In this document: piece by piece, positions 1 to 7,510 of the stretch | How the letters are laid out: every line of letters begins with the position of its first letter | Numbering within the stretch: position 1 is the first letter of the stretch | From: Vibrio taketomensis | GTDB taxonomy: Bacteria > Pseudomonadota > Gammaproteobacteria > Enterobacterales > Vibrionaceae | Direction: 5' to 3' | Assembly (NCBI RefSeq): GCF_009938165.1 | Contig: NZ_AP019650.1 | Span: 1-64,000 of the forward strand | DNA length: 64,000 nucleotides | Position numbers and translations under genes: made by a program | Notes under the pieces: generated by a model | Told to the model about the DNA's origin: nothing | What the model saw: only the letters and a program-made list of their open reading frames with translations | The model's database searches: none

Positions 1-215
1 CGCCAAATTCCGTTATTAGTAGACGTAAATTATTGTACAGCAATTAATAACTTATACAATAAAAGGTGAACGAGTGCATTTGATGAATATCACATTAAAA
101 TGAGATAAAAGTACCATTTAAATGAAAGATTAGAAAAAACAGTCAAAAATAACCAATTATTTAACTCATAATGATGCTGATAACGTCCAACTTTAAAAGT
201 GTTACCACGTCACTT

Positions 216-230
216 ATTTACAATGTAAAC
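216..230. promoter_or_regulatory. parS2 centromere site (ParB2 binding site)
   Basis: The 15-mer ATTTACAATGTAAAC matches the published Vibrio chromosome II parS2 consensus NTTTACANTGTAAAN at every defined base. It lies 32 bases left of a 39-mer-like RctB element. In V. cholerae a parS2 site also sits beside a 39-mer, and ParB2 bound there relieves RctB-mediated inhibition of replication. The same coupling of segregation and replication is inferred here. Confidence 0.9.
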
Positions 231-262
231 AGCTAAAAAATAGCCAACATTGGTGAATTTAC

Positions 263-294
263 CGGAACGATACATTTTCTACGTCAAATTACGG
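263..294. promoter_or_regulatory. 39-mer-like RctB control element, copy 1
   Basis: This 32-base core begins CGGAA and ends CAAATTACGG, exactly like the second copy at 579-610 and with the same spacing, while the middle differs. It lacks GATC, as expected of 39-mers, which bind RctB independently of Dam methylation and restrain initiation in V. cholerae. The core is shorter than 39 because only the recognisable ends were delimited. Confidence 0.72.
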
Positions 295-420
295 TAGGTG
301 TTAAATCAATTTATTAGAATTTCAATTTCAACATACACGCCCATAACATTCACCCTGAAATTAGAATTTGCATCGCAAAGTGATTATTCGAATCTTGCAA
401 CAAATAAGATTGACGGAATA

Positions 421-722
421 CGAAAGCATGATCAAGGCAATCCACTTGATCATGCTTACGGGTAAATTTGATAGTTAAGGAAGCATGATCAAGAAGAAAA
501 ACACATTTACATTGATGATGATAGCGACAAGAAAAAGAGATCATCTATAGGATCAATGATCAAGGTAATCCACACCATCGGAAGCATGAAAAAACATTAC
601 CAAATTACGGCCAAATGCTGATGAACATTGACTTGATAGACGATTAGGGGCAAATGGAATAACGAAATCACAAATCGTTGTACGTTCTGCGCTCAATGCC
701 ATCAACCTTGATCATGCTTACG
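421..722. repeat. Dispersed RctB iterons of the negative control region
   Basis: At least five copies of the motif AAGCATGATCAAG or its reverse complement occur, near 423-437, 446-460 (inverted), 480-493, 555-565 (degenerate) and 707-722 (inverted). Each contains a Dam site (GATC) at the centre of TGATCA. RctB binds such 12-mers only when they are methylated. Unlike the origin array at 925-1058 these copies are irregularly spaced and mixed in orientation, which fits a titration or handcuffing role rather than origin opening. Confidence 0.8.
579..610. promoter_or_regulatory. 39-mer-like RctB control element, copy 2
   Basis: The core starts CGGAAGCATGAA and ends CAAATTACGG. It has the same 32-base length and the same end sequences as the copy at 263-294. 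Its left half resembles half of an iteron (GGAAGCATGA) but without GATC, as known for 39-mers. It probably acts as an initiation inhibitor by handcuffing with iterons. Confidence 0.72.
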
Positions 723-905
723 ACAATATCTGTGTATTATTTCGCTGTTGATAACTGAGCATGCGACTGTATTTCGACTGACTAGGTTAAGCTGTATCTA
801 CCGAATTAAACGAAAAAATGCGTTTTCCTTGATCATCGTTACGGAGAAAAATGCCCCAATGAATCGCATTCAGTGTATGATCATACAAATCTAAGCAGAT
901 CGCCC

Positions 906-914
906 TGTGGATAA
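906..914 (-). promoter_or_regulatory. DnaA box
   Basis: TGTGGATAA on the plus strand is a perfect TTATCCACA DnaA box on the minus strand. It lies 17 bases before the first unit of the phased iteron array. The V. cholerae chromosome II origin likewise has one essential DnaA box beside its iteron array. Confidence 0.88.
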
Positions 915-924
915 GATGTGTAGC

Positions 925-1058
925 AACGATGATCATGCTTTCAAAAAGATATTGATCATTGATTCGCAATCATGATGATCATGGTTTCATGTCAATTTGA
1001 TCATGCTTTCTGTTGTTCTATGATCATGTTTTCGATATTTACATGATCATGCTTTCCA
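925..1058 (+). repeat. Phased array of six RctB 12-mer iterons (minimal origin)
   Basis: Six units with the pattern TGATCATGnTTTC carry GATC at 931, 954, 977, 999, 1022 and 1045. Unit spacing is therefore 23, 23, 22, 23 and 23 bases, about two helical turns, so all face the same side of the DNA and all are in one orientation. The unit at 954 is the most degenerate. Two outlying relatives have GATC at 831 and 879. This is the array on which the initiator loads to open the adjacent AT-rich DNA. Confidence 0.92.
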
Positions 1059-1080
1059 GTGCTGATTTTTTAGTGTTTAA

Positions 1081-1093
1081 TATCAATTAATTA
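1081..1093 (+). promoter_or_regulatory. IHF consensus site between iterons and unwinding region
   Basis: The sequence TATCAATTAATTA fits WATCAANNNNTTR at every position and lies exactly between the iteron array and the ATCA-repeat segment, where a bend would bring RctB onto the unwinding region. A second perfect match lies at 304-316. Binding itself is inferred. Confidence 0.6.
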
Positions 1094-1106
1094 GACGTAA
1101 AACTTC

Positions 1107-1160
1107 ATCAGATCAATAGAATCATATAATCAAATAAGATCAGAATAATCATAAAGATCA
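1107..1160 (+). repeat. DNA unwinding element with phased ATCA repeats
   Basis: Seven ATCA tetramers start at 1107, 1112, 1121, 1129, 1139, 1148 and 1157. Except for the first pair they are spaced 8 to 10 bases apart in very AT-rich DNA, and an eighth lies at 1082. In V. cholerae, ATCA repeats in the unwinding region are bound by RctB as single strands during origin opening, so this is very likely the melting region. Confidence 0.8.
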
Positions 1161-1214
1161 GTTTAAAAGAACAATAAGTTTTTCTTTATTTATGATCTGA
1201 TTTTCTTTATTCTT

Positions 1215-1237
1215 CGGGAACTATAACGATATTACGG
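1215..1237. promoter_or_regulatory. 29-mer-like autoregulatory site over the rctB promoter
   Basis: The ends GGGAAC and ATTACGG match those of the two 39-mer-like elements, but the distance from GGAAC to the final G is 20 bases instead of 30. That is exactly the ten-base shortening that distinguishes the 29-mer from the 39-mer in V. cholerae. A TATAAC hexamer that could be the rctB -10 box (1222-1227) lies inside it, so RctB binding should repress its own gene. Confidence 0.7.
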
Positions 1238-1258
1238 CTTATGTGATCCGGATCTAAA

Positions 1259-3229
1259 ATGAGTTCAGAAGAAAAAATACTGATCAAAGCGCCTCGCAGT
1301 CACAAGGATGGACATTTATTTGAAGTGTCAGAAACCGCAGTTGATTGGATAGAACAATACCAGCACTTCAAAGGCGTGACTAAAAGCATAGTTGAGCTTC
1401 TGAATTTAATTTCACTACGTGGTTTTAGTAGTAAAGATGGTTTGGTATCCACAACTGAGCTAATCGAAGCAACAGACGGTCAAATTACGCGAGCGGCAAT
1501 TCAACAGCGTTTACGTGCAGCGGTAACAGTCGGACTCTTTGAGCAAATTCCTGTGCGATTTGAAGAAGGGCTTGCTGGTAAAACAATGCTGCATACGTTT
1601 GTGAATCCTAGCAAACTGATTTCTGCATTAGGCGCAACGAGTTTAGTGACCGAAAGTGTTAAACAGAGTGAGAAAAAGAAACGTTCTAAAGCACTTGCTC
1701 AGACACAAGTGAATAAGCGTTTATTGAATGAATATGGCTTGAATACGCCACCAGCGATGAAAGATGAAGCGGACCAATTTGTCGTTTCACCAACCAACTG
1801 GGCCGGGATTATCGACCAAGCACTTGCTCCACCACGCACCCGTAAAAACTATCAAAAATCGATGGTATCGATCTCTGGCACTCGCGCAGTGATCGAAACA
1901 CGATCATCAAAAAATATCATGACAGTTGACGATCTGATGACCTTGTTTGCCCTGTTTACTTTAACGGTGCAATACCATGATCATCATCAGTACCAGTATC
2001 AACTGGATGCCAAGCATGTACCGAACAAAACGCCACTCTACATCACGGATATTTTGTCCCTGCGTGGTAAGAAAGACAGTGGCCCTGCACGCGATTCTAT
2101 CCGTGACAGTATTGATCGAATTGAATTCACTGATTTCCAGTTGCATGAGCTCACCGGACGCTGGTTAAGCGAAAACATGCCAGAAGGCTTTAAGAGCGAT
2201 CGTTTCCGTTTCCTAGCCCGAACCATTACTGCGTCCGAAGAAGCGCCTACAGAGGGCTCTGACGGCGAAATTCGCATTAAACCGAACCTATACATCCTGG
2301 TTTGGGAACCGTCGTTCTATGAAGAGCTGTTAACTCGCGATTATTTCTTCTTGTTTCCACCGGAAATTCTGAAGCAACATACGTTGGTGTTCCAGCTATA
2401 CAGCTATTTCCGTAGCCGTATGTCTCGTCGCCATACTGACGTCATGTTGCTCAGCGAACTCAACCAAAAACTTGCGCGTAATATCGATTGGCGTCGCTTC
2501 TCAATGGATCTGATCCGTGAATTAAAACGATTATCGGATGGCAAAGGGTCTGACGATCTTTTCGTGGTGAATCTGTGGGGTTACCATCTGACGATTTCGG
2601 CGATCAGTGAGAAAGATAAGATCAAAGATTATCAAGTCGATATTAAGTGTGATGTGGAAGAAGTCCTCCGTTATTCACGCGCTCGTACCACCAATGCAGG
2701 CAAACGTAACATGGCACCAACCCTGCCTAATCCGTTGCGAAACGAAATGGTGAGTCGCCAGCAGTTGGATGAGCTATCACAAATCATTGATGGTGAATTT
2801 GAACCTATTCAACGCAAAGAACGTTCTCCTAAAGGCCACTTAGGGCGTCGAGTGAAACAGCGTAAGCACTTGGTGGAAATCAACGCTGATGAAATCACTA
2901 TTACTTTATCGAAATACACCTCTGAAGAGGCCCTAGAGCGCAGTATCGCAGCATTGGCTGCAATGACAGGACACTCTCAAGGCTCAATCCGCGAGGAGTG
3001 TATTGAGTTGATTGATAAGCTTGATTGGTTGCGTGTGGGTGAAGATAAAATACCATACGAAACACTGAGTAAAATGGTTGAGCTGTACAACAGCCAAAGT
3101 GACAATAAGCATCTGTCGATTGAGCGTCTGATCGCAGGCCTCGCGGTGCGACGCAAGGTGTGCAAGCAGGTAATGGATGGTCATCTTGATGAAACAGTGT
3201 TCCGTGCATTAGATGAAGTAGCTGTGTAA
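1259..3229 (+). CDS. rctB: Chromosome II replication initiator RctB
   Basis: At 656 residues this is the usual length for RctB, the initiator specific to Vibrionaceae second chromosomes. It binds methylated 12-mers and unmethylated 39-mers, melts the origin and loads the replicative helicase. The N-terminal portion includes a helix-turn-helix-like stretch around residues 68-95 (TELIEATDGQITRAAIQQRL). The start at MSSEEKIL fits the family, though the ribosome binding site is weak, with only GGA in CCGGATCTAAA before the ATG. It stands alone between the origin and a structured intergenic region. Expression is probably self-limited through the 29-mer-like site at 1215-1237. Identification rests on recognised sequence and on the origin beside it. 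Confidence 0.97.
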   Translation: MSSEEKILIKAPRSHKDGHLFEVSETAVDWIEQYQHFKGVTKSIVELLNLISLRGFSSKDGLVSTTELIEATDGQITRAAIQQRLRAAVTVGLFEQIPVRFEEGLAGKTMLHTFVNPSKLISALGATSLVTESVKQSEKKKRSKALAQTQVNKRLLNEYGLNTPPAMKDEADQFVVSPTNWAGIIDQALAPPRTRKNYQKSMVSISGTRAVIETRSSKNIMTVDDLMTLFALFTLTVQYHDHHQYQYQLDAKHVPNKTPLYITDILSLRGKKDSGPARDSIRDSIDRIEFTDFQLHELTGRWLSENMPEGFKSDRFRFLARTITASEEAPTEGSDGEIRIKPNLYILVWEPSFYEELLTRDYFFLFPPEILKQHTLVFQLYSYFRSRMSRRHTDVMLLSELNQKLARNIDWRRFSMDLIRELKRLSDGKGSDDLFVVNLWGYHLTISAISEKDKIKDYQVDIKCDVEEVLRYSRARTTNAGKRNMAPTLPNPLRNEMVSRQQLDELSQIIDGEFEPIQRKERSPKGHLGRRVKQRKHLVEINADEITITLSKYTSEEALERSIAALAAMTGHSQGSIREECIELIDKLDWLRVGEDKIPYETLSKMVELYNSQSDNKHLSIERLIAGLAVRRKVCKQVMDGHLDETVFRALDEVAV

Positions 3230-3317
3230 GACTGTATGTAAATTAAACAGTTTTACTACCGGACTCTGACTTAATACTGACAGTATGAATTTATTTGGCG
3301 TTAGGATTTTCCTGATA

Positions 3318-3512
3318 GTACTCAAGCCGCCTCCTCCTAGAAGTTACTTGGGTACTTTCACCTTTTGTCCTTTCCCCTCGTCTGCTTGGGGCTAAAGCTG
3401 CATTGTTGAGTTGCGGTAAAACTCAGCAAAACCAAGTAGTTTTGGGGCCAATAGATGTATGTTGTCACATTATGCATTGATAGCGAGTTCGAGTTGAGCT
3501 CGCTTTTTTTTT
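3318..3512 (+). ncRNA. Candidate structured C-rich small RNA downstream of rctB
   Basis: No gene lies between rctB and thiE, yet the plus strand folds into several hairpins ending in an intrinsic terminator. Stem 1 pairs 3318-3326 with 3347-3355 and exposes a CCTCCTCCT loop. Stem 2 pairs CCCC at 3374 with GGGG at 3388. Stem 3 pairs TGAGTT at 3407 with AACTCA at 3420. The terminator is at 3482-3512. An exposed run complementary to Shine-Dalgarno sequences suggests a regulatory RNA. It could instead simply be the 3-prime untranslated region of rctB. Confidence 0.4.
3482..3512 (+). terminator. Intrinsic terminator downstream of rctB
   Basis: The stem AGCGAG/CTCGCT is followed by nine T residues (3504-3512). 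Confidence 0.8.
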
Positions 3513-3526
3513 GCCTTAAAAACGTT

Positions 3527-3551
3527 GAAACCAGCCAACTTGACTGGTTTC
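3527..3551 (-). terminator. Hairpin ending the leftward thiamin operon
   Basis: GAAACCAG (3527-3534) pairs with CTGGTTTC (3544-3551). On the minus strand the hairpin is followed by AACGTTTTT, a modest T run, just after the thiE stop codon. Confidence 0.5.
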
Positions 3552-3571
3552 GTTATCGTTGATGAATCCGC

Positions 3572-4186
3572 TCAATCAATTAATTGCAACAGTTGTTGGG
3601 TTGTTTGACATGGATCGTCTGCATGACAAATAGCAGACACCAACGCTATGCCATGCACTCCGGTAGCACACAACTGGGGAATATTGGCTTGATTGATACC
3701 ACCAATTGCCACTACCGGCAGTTGTGTCGTGTTTAGTGCCTCGATCAAGCCCTCGATCCCCCAATGTTTTTGCGTATTGGCTTTGGTTGGCGTGGCAAAA
3801 ATCGCGCTTAATCCAATGTAATCGATCGGCAAGTCATCGGCTTGAAGCAGTTGATCGTGATTTTCGATCGATAAACCGAGAATCTTATTTGGGCCGATCA
3901 AGCGCCGTGCTATCTCTGCTGGCATATCGGTTTGACCGAGGTGGACACCATCGGCATCGACCGCCAGTGCGACATCGACTCGGTCATTGACGATCAAAGG
4001 TACGCCAGTACCGGCGAGTACATTTTTAACCGCTTGAGCTCGTTCGATAAAAGCGCGTACATCGCCATGCTTTTCACGTATTTGTACCATAGTAACGCCG
4101 CCTTTTACCGCTTGTTCTACCACATGGGTGAGCGTTCTTAGGTCTTGTTGATCATCGGTAACGAGGTATAAACGATAAGGATTCAT
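3572..4186 (-). CDS. thiE: Thiamin-phosphate synthase ThiE
   Basis: ThiE joins hydroxymethylpyrimidine pyrophosphate to thiazole phosphate to make thiamin phosphate. The protein shows the TIM-barrel signatures of the family: LYLVTDD near the start, VQIREK, LIVNDRVDVALAVDADGVHLGQ and the phosphate-binding VVAIGGIN. The frame is open upstream to 4228, but the start is placed at MNPYRLYLVTD (4186). That ATG has AGGA eight bases before it, and the upstream extension is encoded by a GC-rich hairpin (GGCTCGCC/GGCGAGCC) in the gap after thiM. The result is 204 residues, normal for the family. It is the last gene of the leftward salvage operon. Confidence 0.93.
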   Translation of the reverse strand: MNPYRLYLVTDDQQDLRTLTHVVEQAVKGGVTMVQIREKHGDVRAFIERAQAVKNVLAGTGVPLIVNDRVDVALAVDADGVHLGQTDMPAEIARRLIGPNKILGLSIENHDQLLQADDLPIDYIGLSAIFATPTKANTQKHWGIEGLIEALNTTQLPVVAIGGINQANIPQLCATGVHGIALVSAICHADDPCQTTQQLLQLID

Positions 4187-4233
4187 ATTGGTTCCTAATG
4201 GCTCGCCACGCCGTAACGGGCGAGCCATAATTT

Positions 4234-5025
4234 TTAGTGGATGTGTAGTTTTAGGCGCTGACGCAGCGTAGCTTCATCAAGTTGATACAGAGTATCTAAT
4301 AGCGCGACCTGCAAGCTGCCAGGACCTTGGGCACGTTCAGCAGCAATTTCACCGGCAACGCCAAATATGGCAGCGGCCGCTAAACCAGTATCCTCGCCAA
4401 TCGCTGCAAATGCGCCTGTAAGCGCGGTTAAAGAGCAACCCATGCCAGTGACGTACGGCATCATTTGATCGCCGTTAGAGAGGCTTACAGTTTGATTTTG
4501 CGTAACAATGTAATCAGTCTCGCCAGAGATCACGACATTGGCGCCGTATTCCGCCACGAGGAGGTGCGCAGCGCCGAGCGCCGCTTCACTGCTGTCTTGG
4601 GCATCTACGCCTTTGGTTTGTGCCTGTTCACCGGCTAATGCAATGATTTCTGAAGCGTTACCACGAATGATCAACTTATCGGCTAAGCGTGCGATTTGAC
4701 GAGAGGTTTCTGTACGCAGTTTACTTGCACCGCAACCCACCGGATCCAATACCACAATCTTGCTATTGAGATTGGCTTGCTCAACCGCAAATTCCATTCG
4801 TGGTGTCCAAACGCTGTCTAGAGTGCCAATGTTGATCACTAACGCTCCAGTAAACGACATCATTTCGGCCATTTCTTGCTTTGAGTGGGCCATGATTGGG
4901 GATGCGCCGACGGCCAGTAAGGCATTGGCGGTATTGTTCATTACCACATAGTTAGTAATGTTGACCACCAGCGGTTTTTGTTCACGCACGGCACTGAGTG
5001 CTTGAATGATTTTATCCACTAACAT
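4234..5025 (-). CDS. thiM: Hydroxyethylthiazole kinase ThiM
   Basis: ThiM phosphorylates the thiazole alcohol so that it can be reused for thiamin. Family features include [29 protein letters not shown] near the N terminus, [10 protein letters not shown] in the middle and [17 protein letters not shown] near the C terminus, where the ribokinase-fold catalytic region lies. The start at MLVDKII (5025) has AGGAG at the right distance. The longer frame to 5055 would overlap tenA and is not preferred. It lies between tenA and thiE in the riboswitch-controlled operon. Confidence 0.94.
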   Translation of the reverse strand: MLVDKIIQALSAVREQKPLVVNITNYVVMNNTANALLAVGASPIMAHSKQEMAEMMSFTGALVINIGTLDSVWTPRMEFAVEQANLNSKIVVLDPVGCGASKLRTETSRQIARLADKLIIRGNASEIIALAGEQAQTKGVDAQDSSEAALGAAHLLVAEYGANVVISGETDYIVTQNQTVSLSNGDQMMPYVTGMGCSLTALTGAFAAIGEDTGLAAAAIFGVAGEIAAERAQGPGSLQVALLDTLYQLDEATLRQRLKLHIH

Positions 5026-5044
5026 TTGATTACTCCTGCAGCGC

Positions 5045-5707
5045 TTAACGCGCATTTAATCCTTGTTGCCAGAATGCAACTTCCATTCGGGTTGCGGTTT
5101 TAAATACTTGAATTAGGTTTTGCCCACACTGGCTGTGAATGTCGATTTCAGCCAACAGTTGGTTAAAATGTTCTGCTCCTTTGGCCACACCAGTTTGAAA
5201 CTCTTCACCGCCATAAAGTTGAATCCAACTGGCGTAAGGGTTGCCCTCAATGCGCGTATTACTGTCTTCAATCAGCATTTTGCCAATCGTGGCATAGCCG
5301 ATGGAACATGGGGCAAGGGCGGCATAGAGCTCGACTAAATCACCAGTCATGCCTGCATCGAGTACGTAGCGGGTGTAGGCAACAGTGCCAAAATCTTCCG
5401 CTTCATTTTCAAGGTCACTTTCTGTCAATCCCCACTGCTGACAGTAACTTACGTGGTGTGCAATCTCAGAGTCGAGTAGGGCATGAACACTTGGTAGTGC
5501 ACGACGCATATCTTCTAAGGTACGAGCTTTATAAATCGCTAAAGCGTAGGCACGAGCGTATTGCTTAAGAAACAGAAAATCCTGCTTGAGATAGTGCAGG
5601 AAGCAAGGCTGAGCCAATTCTCCGCTCGCAAGTTGCTGAACAAATTGATGCTGAGTGTATTGTTGCCAGTCAGATTGGCATGCATTGATCAAATCTTGGT
5701 ATTGCAC
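5045..5707 (-). CDS. tenA: Aminopyrimidine aminohydrolase TenA
   Basis: TenA hydrolyses aminopyrimidine breakdown products of thiamin so that the pyrimidine can be salvaged. The 220-residue all-helical protein carries the family cysteine in [12 protein letters not shown] and a C-terminal acidic helix ([12 protein letters not shown]), equivalent to the catalytic Cys and Glu of TenA. Early residues [20 protein letters not shown] are typical of the family. Its position between the substrate-binding protein gene and thiM supports a salvage role. In other genomes such proteins have been called thiaminase II. Confidence 0.93.
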   Translation of the reverse strand: MQYQDLINACQSDWQQYTQHQFVQQLASGELAQPCFLHYLKQDFLFLKQYARAYALAIYKARTLEDMRRALPSVHALLDSEIAHHVSYCQQWGLTESDLENEAEDFGTVAYTRYVLDAGMTGDLVELYAALAPCSIGYATIGKMLIEDSNTRIEGNPYASWIQLYGGEEFQTGVAKGAEHFNQLLAEIDIHSQCGQNLIQVFKTATRMEVAFWQQGLNAR

Positions 5708-5722
5708 GTGAAAAGTCCTTGG

Positions 5723-6676
5723 TTATTGGTTTAGGTTTGGCACGTAATCTTGTGCTCTGGGTAGAGTGCTAATGATCTTGTGTAAATACATAAATTTGGC
5801 GTAGTCGTCGTAGCGTTTAAGATCGACTGCTGATGGGCGTAGTGCAAAGCGAGTGAGAGTGTCATTCCAAGCGCGGTGGTTGAGTTCATTGTTGAGCGTG
5901 TCAGGGGAGTAAGCGACAAACTCCTGCCACGATTTTTGAGGATGATTAACGATGTAGGTTGTGGCTTGCTCTAGCGCTGTATTAAACGCTTGCAACGCTT
6001 GTTTATCATAGTGGTTCGCGTTGGCGACAAACACCAATTCGTCATAGGTCGGTACGCCATTTTCTTCAGGATAAAACGCTTTTGCTTGGTAGCCCTCCAG
6101 TGCTAACTGGTTGGTTTCAAAGTTACGTAGACCACCCCAAATTGCATCGACTTTGCCTGAAGCAAGAGACGAAGACAGCGCCCAACCGACGTTAATGATT
6201 TCAACGTCTGAATACTTTACATGTTGCTGCGCAAGCATCGTGCCGATGGTGGCCTCTTCATTGCCCGCGATTGCGATACCAATCTTCTTGCCTTTGAGAT
6301 CGGCAAGTGAGTCATTGTTGCCATTATCAAGCACCATAAGCGTGTTTAGCGGAGTCGCGATTAAAGTTGCCGAGCGGATCAGAGGGAGGCCTGCTGCCAC
6401 ATCAATCGTCAGGTTAGGTTGGTAGCTAATGGCAAGATCGACTTTGCCTGCGGCGACCATTTTAGGAGGCGTACTTGGGTCTGCAGGCTCTTGAATGTTA
6501 ACTTTAAGCCCTTGCTGCTCAAAGTAACCTCGCTCTTGAGCGATCACGATCGGGCCATGATTGGGGTTGACGAACCAATCGAGCATTAGCGTTAGCTCTT
6601 TATCGGCGGCAAATGCATGGCTAGCAAGCATCGTACTGAGTAGCGCAGATGCTTGGATAAATTTGCTTTTATTCAT
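5723..6676 (-). CDS. thiY: ABC transporter periplasmic binding protein for thiamin pyrimidine precursors (ThiY-like)
   Basis: This is an NMT1/ThiY-family solute-binding protein, predicted to bind formylamino- or hydroxymethyl-pyrimidine in the periplasm. The start at MNKSKFIQ (6676) is preceded by AGGAA and gives a clean signal peptide ending ASHAFA. The mature protein begins ADKELTLMLDWFVNPNHGP, and LDWxxNxNHxG is the hallmark of the family. The upstream ATG at 6700 would put extra residues before the signal peptide and is rejected. It is encoded with thiX and thiZ. The ligand is inferred from the operon. Confidence 0.9.
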   Translation of the reverse strand: MNKSKFIQASALLSTMLASHAFAADKELTLMLDWFVNPNHGPIVIAQERGYFEQQGLKVNIQEPADPSTPPKMVAAGKVDLAISYQPNLTIDVAAGLPLIRSATLIATPLNTLMVLDNGNNDSLADLKGKKIGIAIAGNEEATIGTMLAQQHVKYSDVEIINVGWALSSSLASGKVDAIWGGLRNFETNQLALEGYQAKAFYPEENGVPTYDELVFVANANHYDKQALQAFNTALEQATTYIVNHPQKSWQEFVAYSPDTLNNELNHRAWNDTLTRFALRPSAVDLKRYDDYAKFMYLHKIISTLPRAQDYVPNLNQ

Positions 6677-6715
6677 GTGTTTGATTCCTTTTGTTGGCAA
6701 CTCTTATGGCTGCTA

Positions 6716-7510
6716 TTAGTTGTTTTCCCAGGGTATGGCGGTTTTAAGTAACTTGTCGGTGATGAAATAGAGTGCGATAGAAAATGCGGCGAGAATAAAC
6801 AGCGCTGCAAACATTTCATCGATGATCATGCGTGCGTTGGCTTGTAACATCAGATAGCCAAGTCCGGCACTCGAACCTACCCATTCACCAACAACAGCAC
6901 CAATGGGTGCAATCACCACGGCAACTCGAATGCCTGAAGCGAGTGTTGGTAGAGCGGCGGGCAATTGGATATGTCGCAGCAACTGCCATTTTGTCGCGCC
7001 CATGGTTTTAGCGAGATCAAGATAACCCGTTGGGGTGTTACGTAAGCCGTCATAGCAGCAGGTGGTCACTGGGAAAAAAATGATGATTGCCGCCATCACC
7101 ACTTTGGATGCCATGCCATAGCCCAGCCACAACATCAGCACTGGCGCAATGGCAAATACAGGAATGGCTTGGCTGGCAATCAGAATGGGTAGCAACCAGC
7201 GCTTTAGCGGTTCAAACAGTAGCATTTGCAGTGCAAACACAAGCCCCATAGAAAGGCCAAGCAGCAGCCCGAGCAAGATTTCTTGGGCGGTGATCCAAGT
7301 GTGTTTGAGCAGTACGTCATGACGGGTTATAAGTTTATTAAATACCTCAAGTGGGGCTGGAAGAATGAAGCTTGGCATCGCAAATGCCATAACGATCAAT
7401 TGCCAGAAACCCAAAATGACCGCAACGCTGATCAAGGCACGAGCGAAAGCATGAGAGGATCTGGCGCTGCGGTCGATCTTGGTGGGATTTAACTGGCTGA
7501 GATCATGCAT
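6716..7510 (-). CDS. thiX: ABC transporter permease (ThiX-like)
   Basis: A 264-residue inner-membrane permease of the BPD/SsuC-TauC type, with about six hydrophobic segments. The conserved cytoplasmic loop GATKWQLLRHIQLPAALPTLASGIR contacts the ATPase. It moves pyrimidine precursors delivered by the ThiY-like protein. The stop of the preceding ATPase gene overlaps its start (7503 against 7510), which points to translational coupling. Confidence 0.92.
   Translation of the reverse strand: MHDLSQLNPTKIDRSARSSHAFARALISVAVILGFWQLIVMAFAMPSFILPAPLEVFNKLITRHDVLLKHTWITAQEILLGLLLGLSMGLVFALQMLLFEPLKRWLLPILIASQAIPVFAIAPVLMLWLGYGMASKVVMAAIIIFFPVTTCCYDGLRNTPTGYLDLAKTMGATKWQLLRHIQLPAALPTLASGIRVAVVIAPIGAVVGEWVGSSAGLGYLMLQANARMIIDEMFAALFILAAFSIALYFITDKLLKTAIPWENN

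Larger units (their letters stand above)
1..1258. other. Chromosome II replication origin region (ori2/oriCII)
   Basis: This 1.26 kb stretch has no convincing gene and lies immediately upstream of rctB, the place where Vibrio chromosome II initiates replication. From left to right it shows a parS2 site, two 39-mer-like elements, scattered GATC-containing iterons in both orientations, a DnaA box, a phased array of iterons, an IHF consensus, an AT-rich segment with ATCA repeats, and a shortened 39-mer-like element overlapping the rctB promoter. This matches the known plan of the V. cholerae origin: a negative control (inc/rctA) half and a minimal origin half. parA2/parB2 would be expected just left of the window, but that is inference. 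Short reading frames here are encoded by the iterons themselves. Confidence 0.93.

Noticed and set aside
350..544. 64-codon minus-strand open frame in the origin region
   Set aside because: Its sequence is largely encoded by RctB iterons (RKHDQ, LDHAF), it has no ribosome site, and it lies in the control region of the origin.
787..969. 60-codon minus-strand open frame across the DnaA box and iterons
   Set aside because: It overlaps known types of origin sites and has no supporting ribosome site or family pattern.
1961..2295. Opposite-strand frames inside rctB
   Set aside because: They are shadows of a gene whose own frame encodes a recognised protein.
6815..6835. GATGATCATGCG resembling an RctB iteron in the permease gene
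   Set aside because: Only the TGATCAT core matches; the flanking bases are those of conserved coding sequence. The same holds for cores at 4148, 1977, 19686 and 63640.
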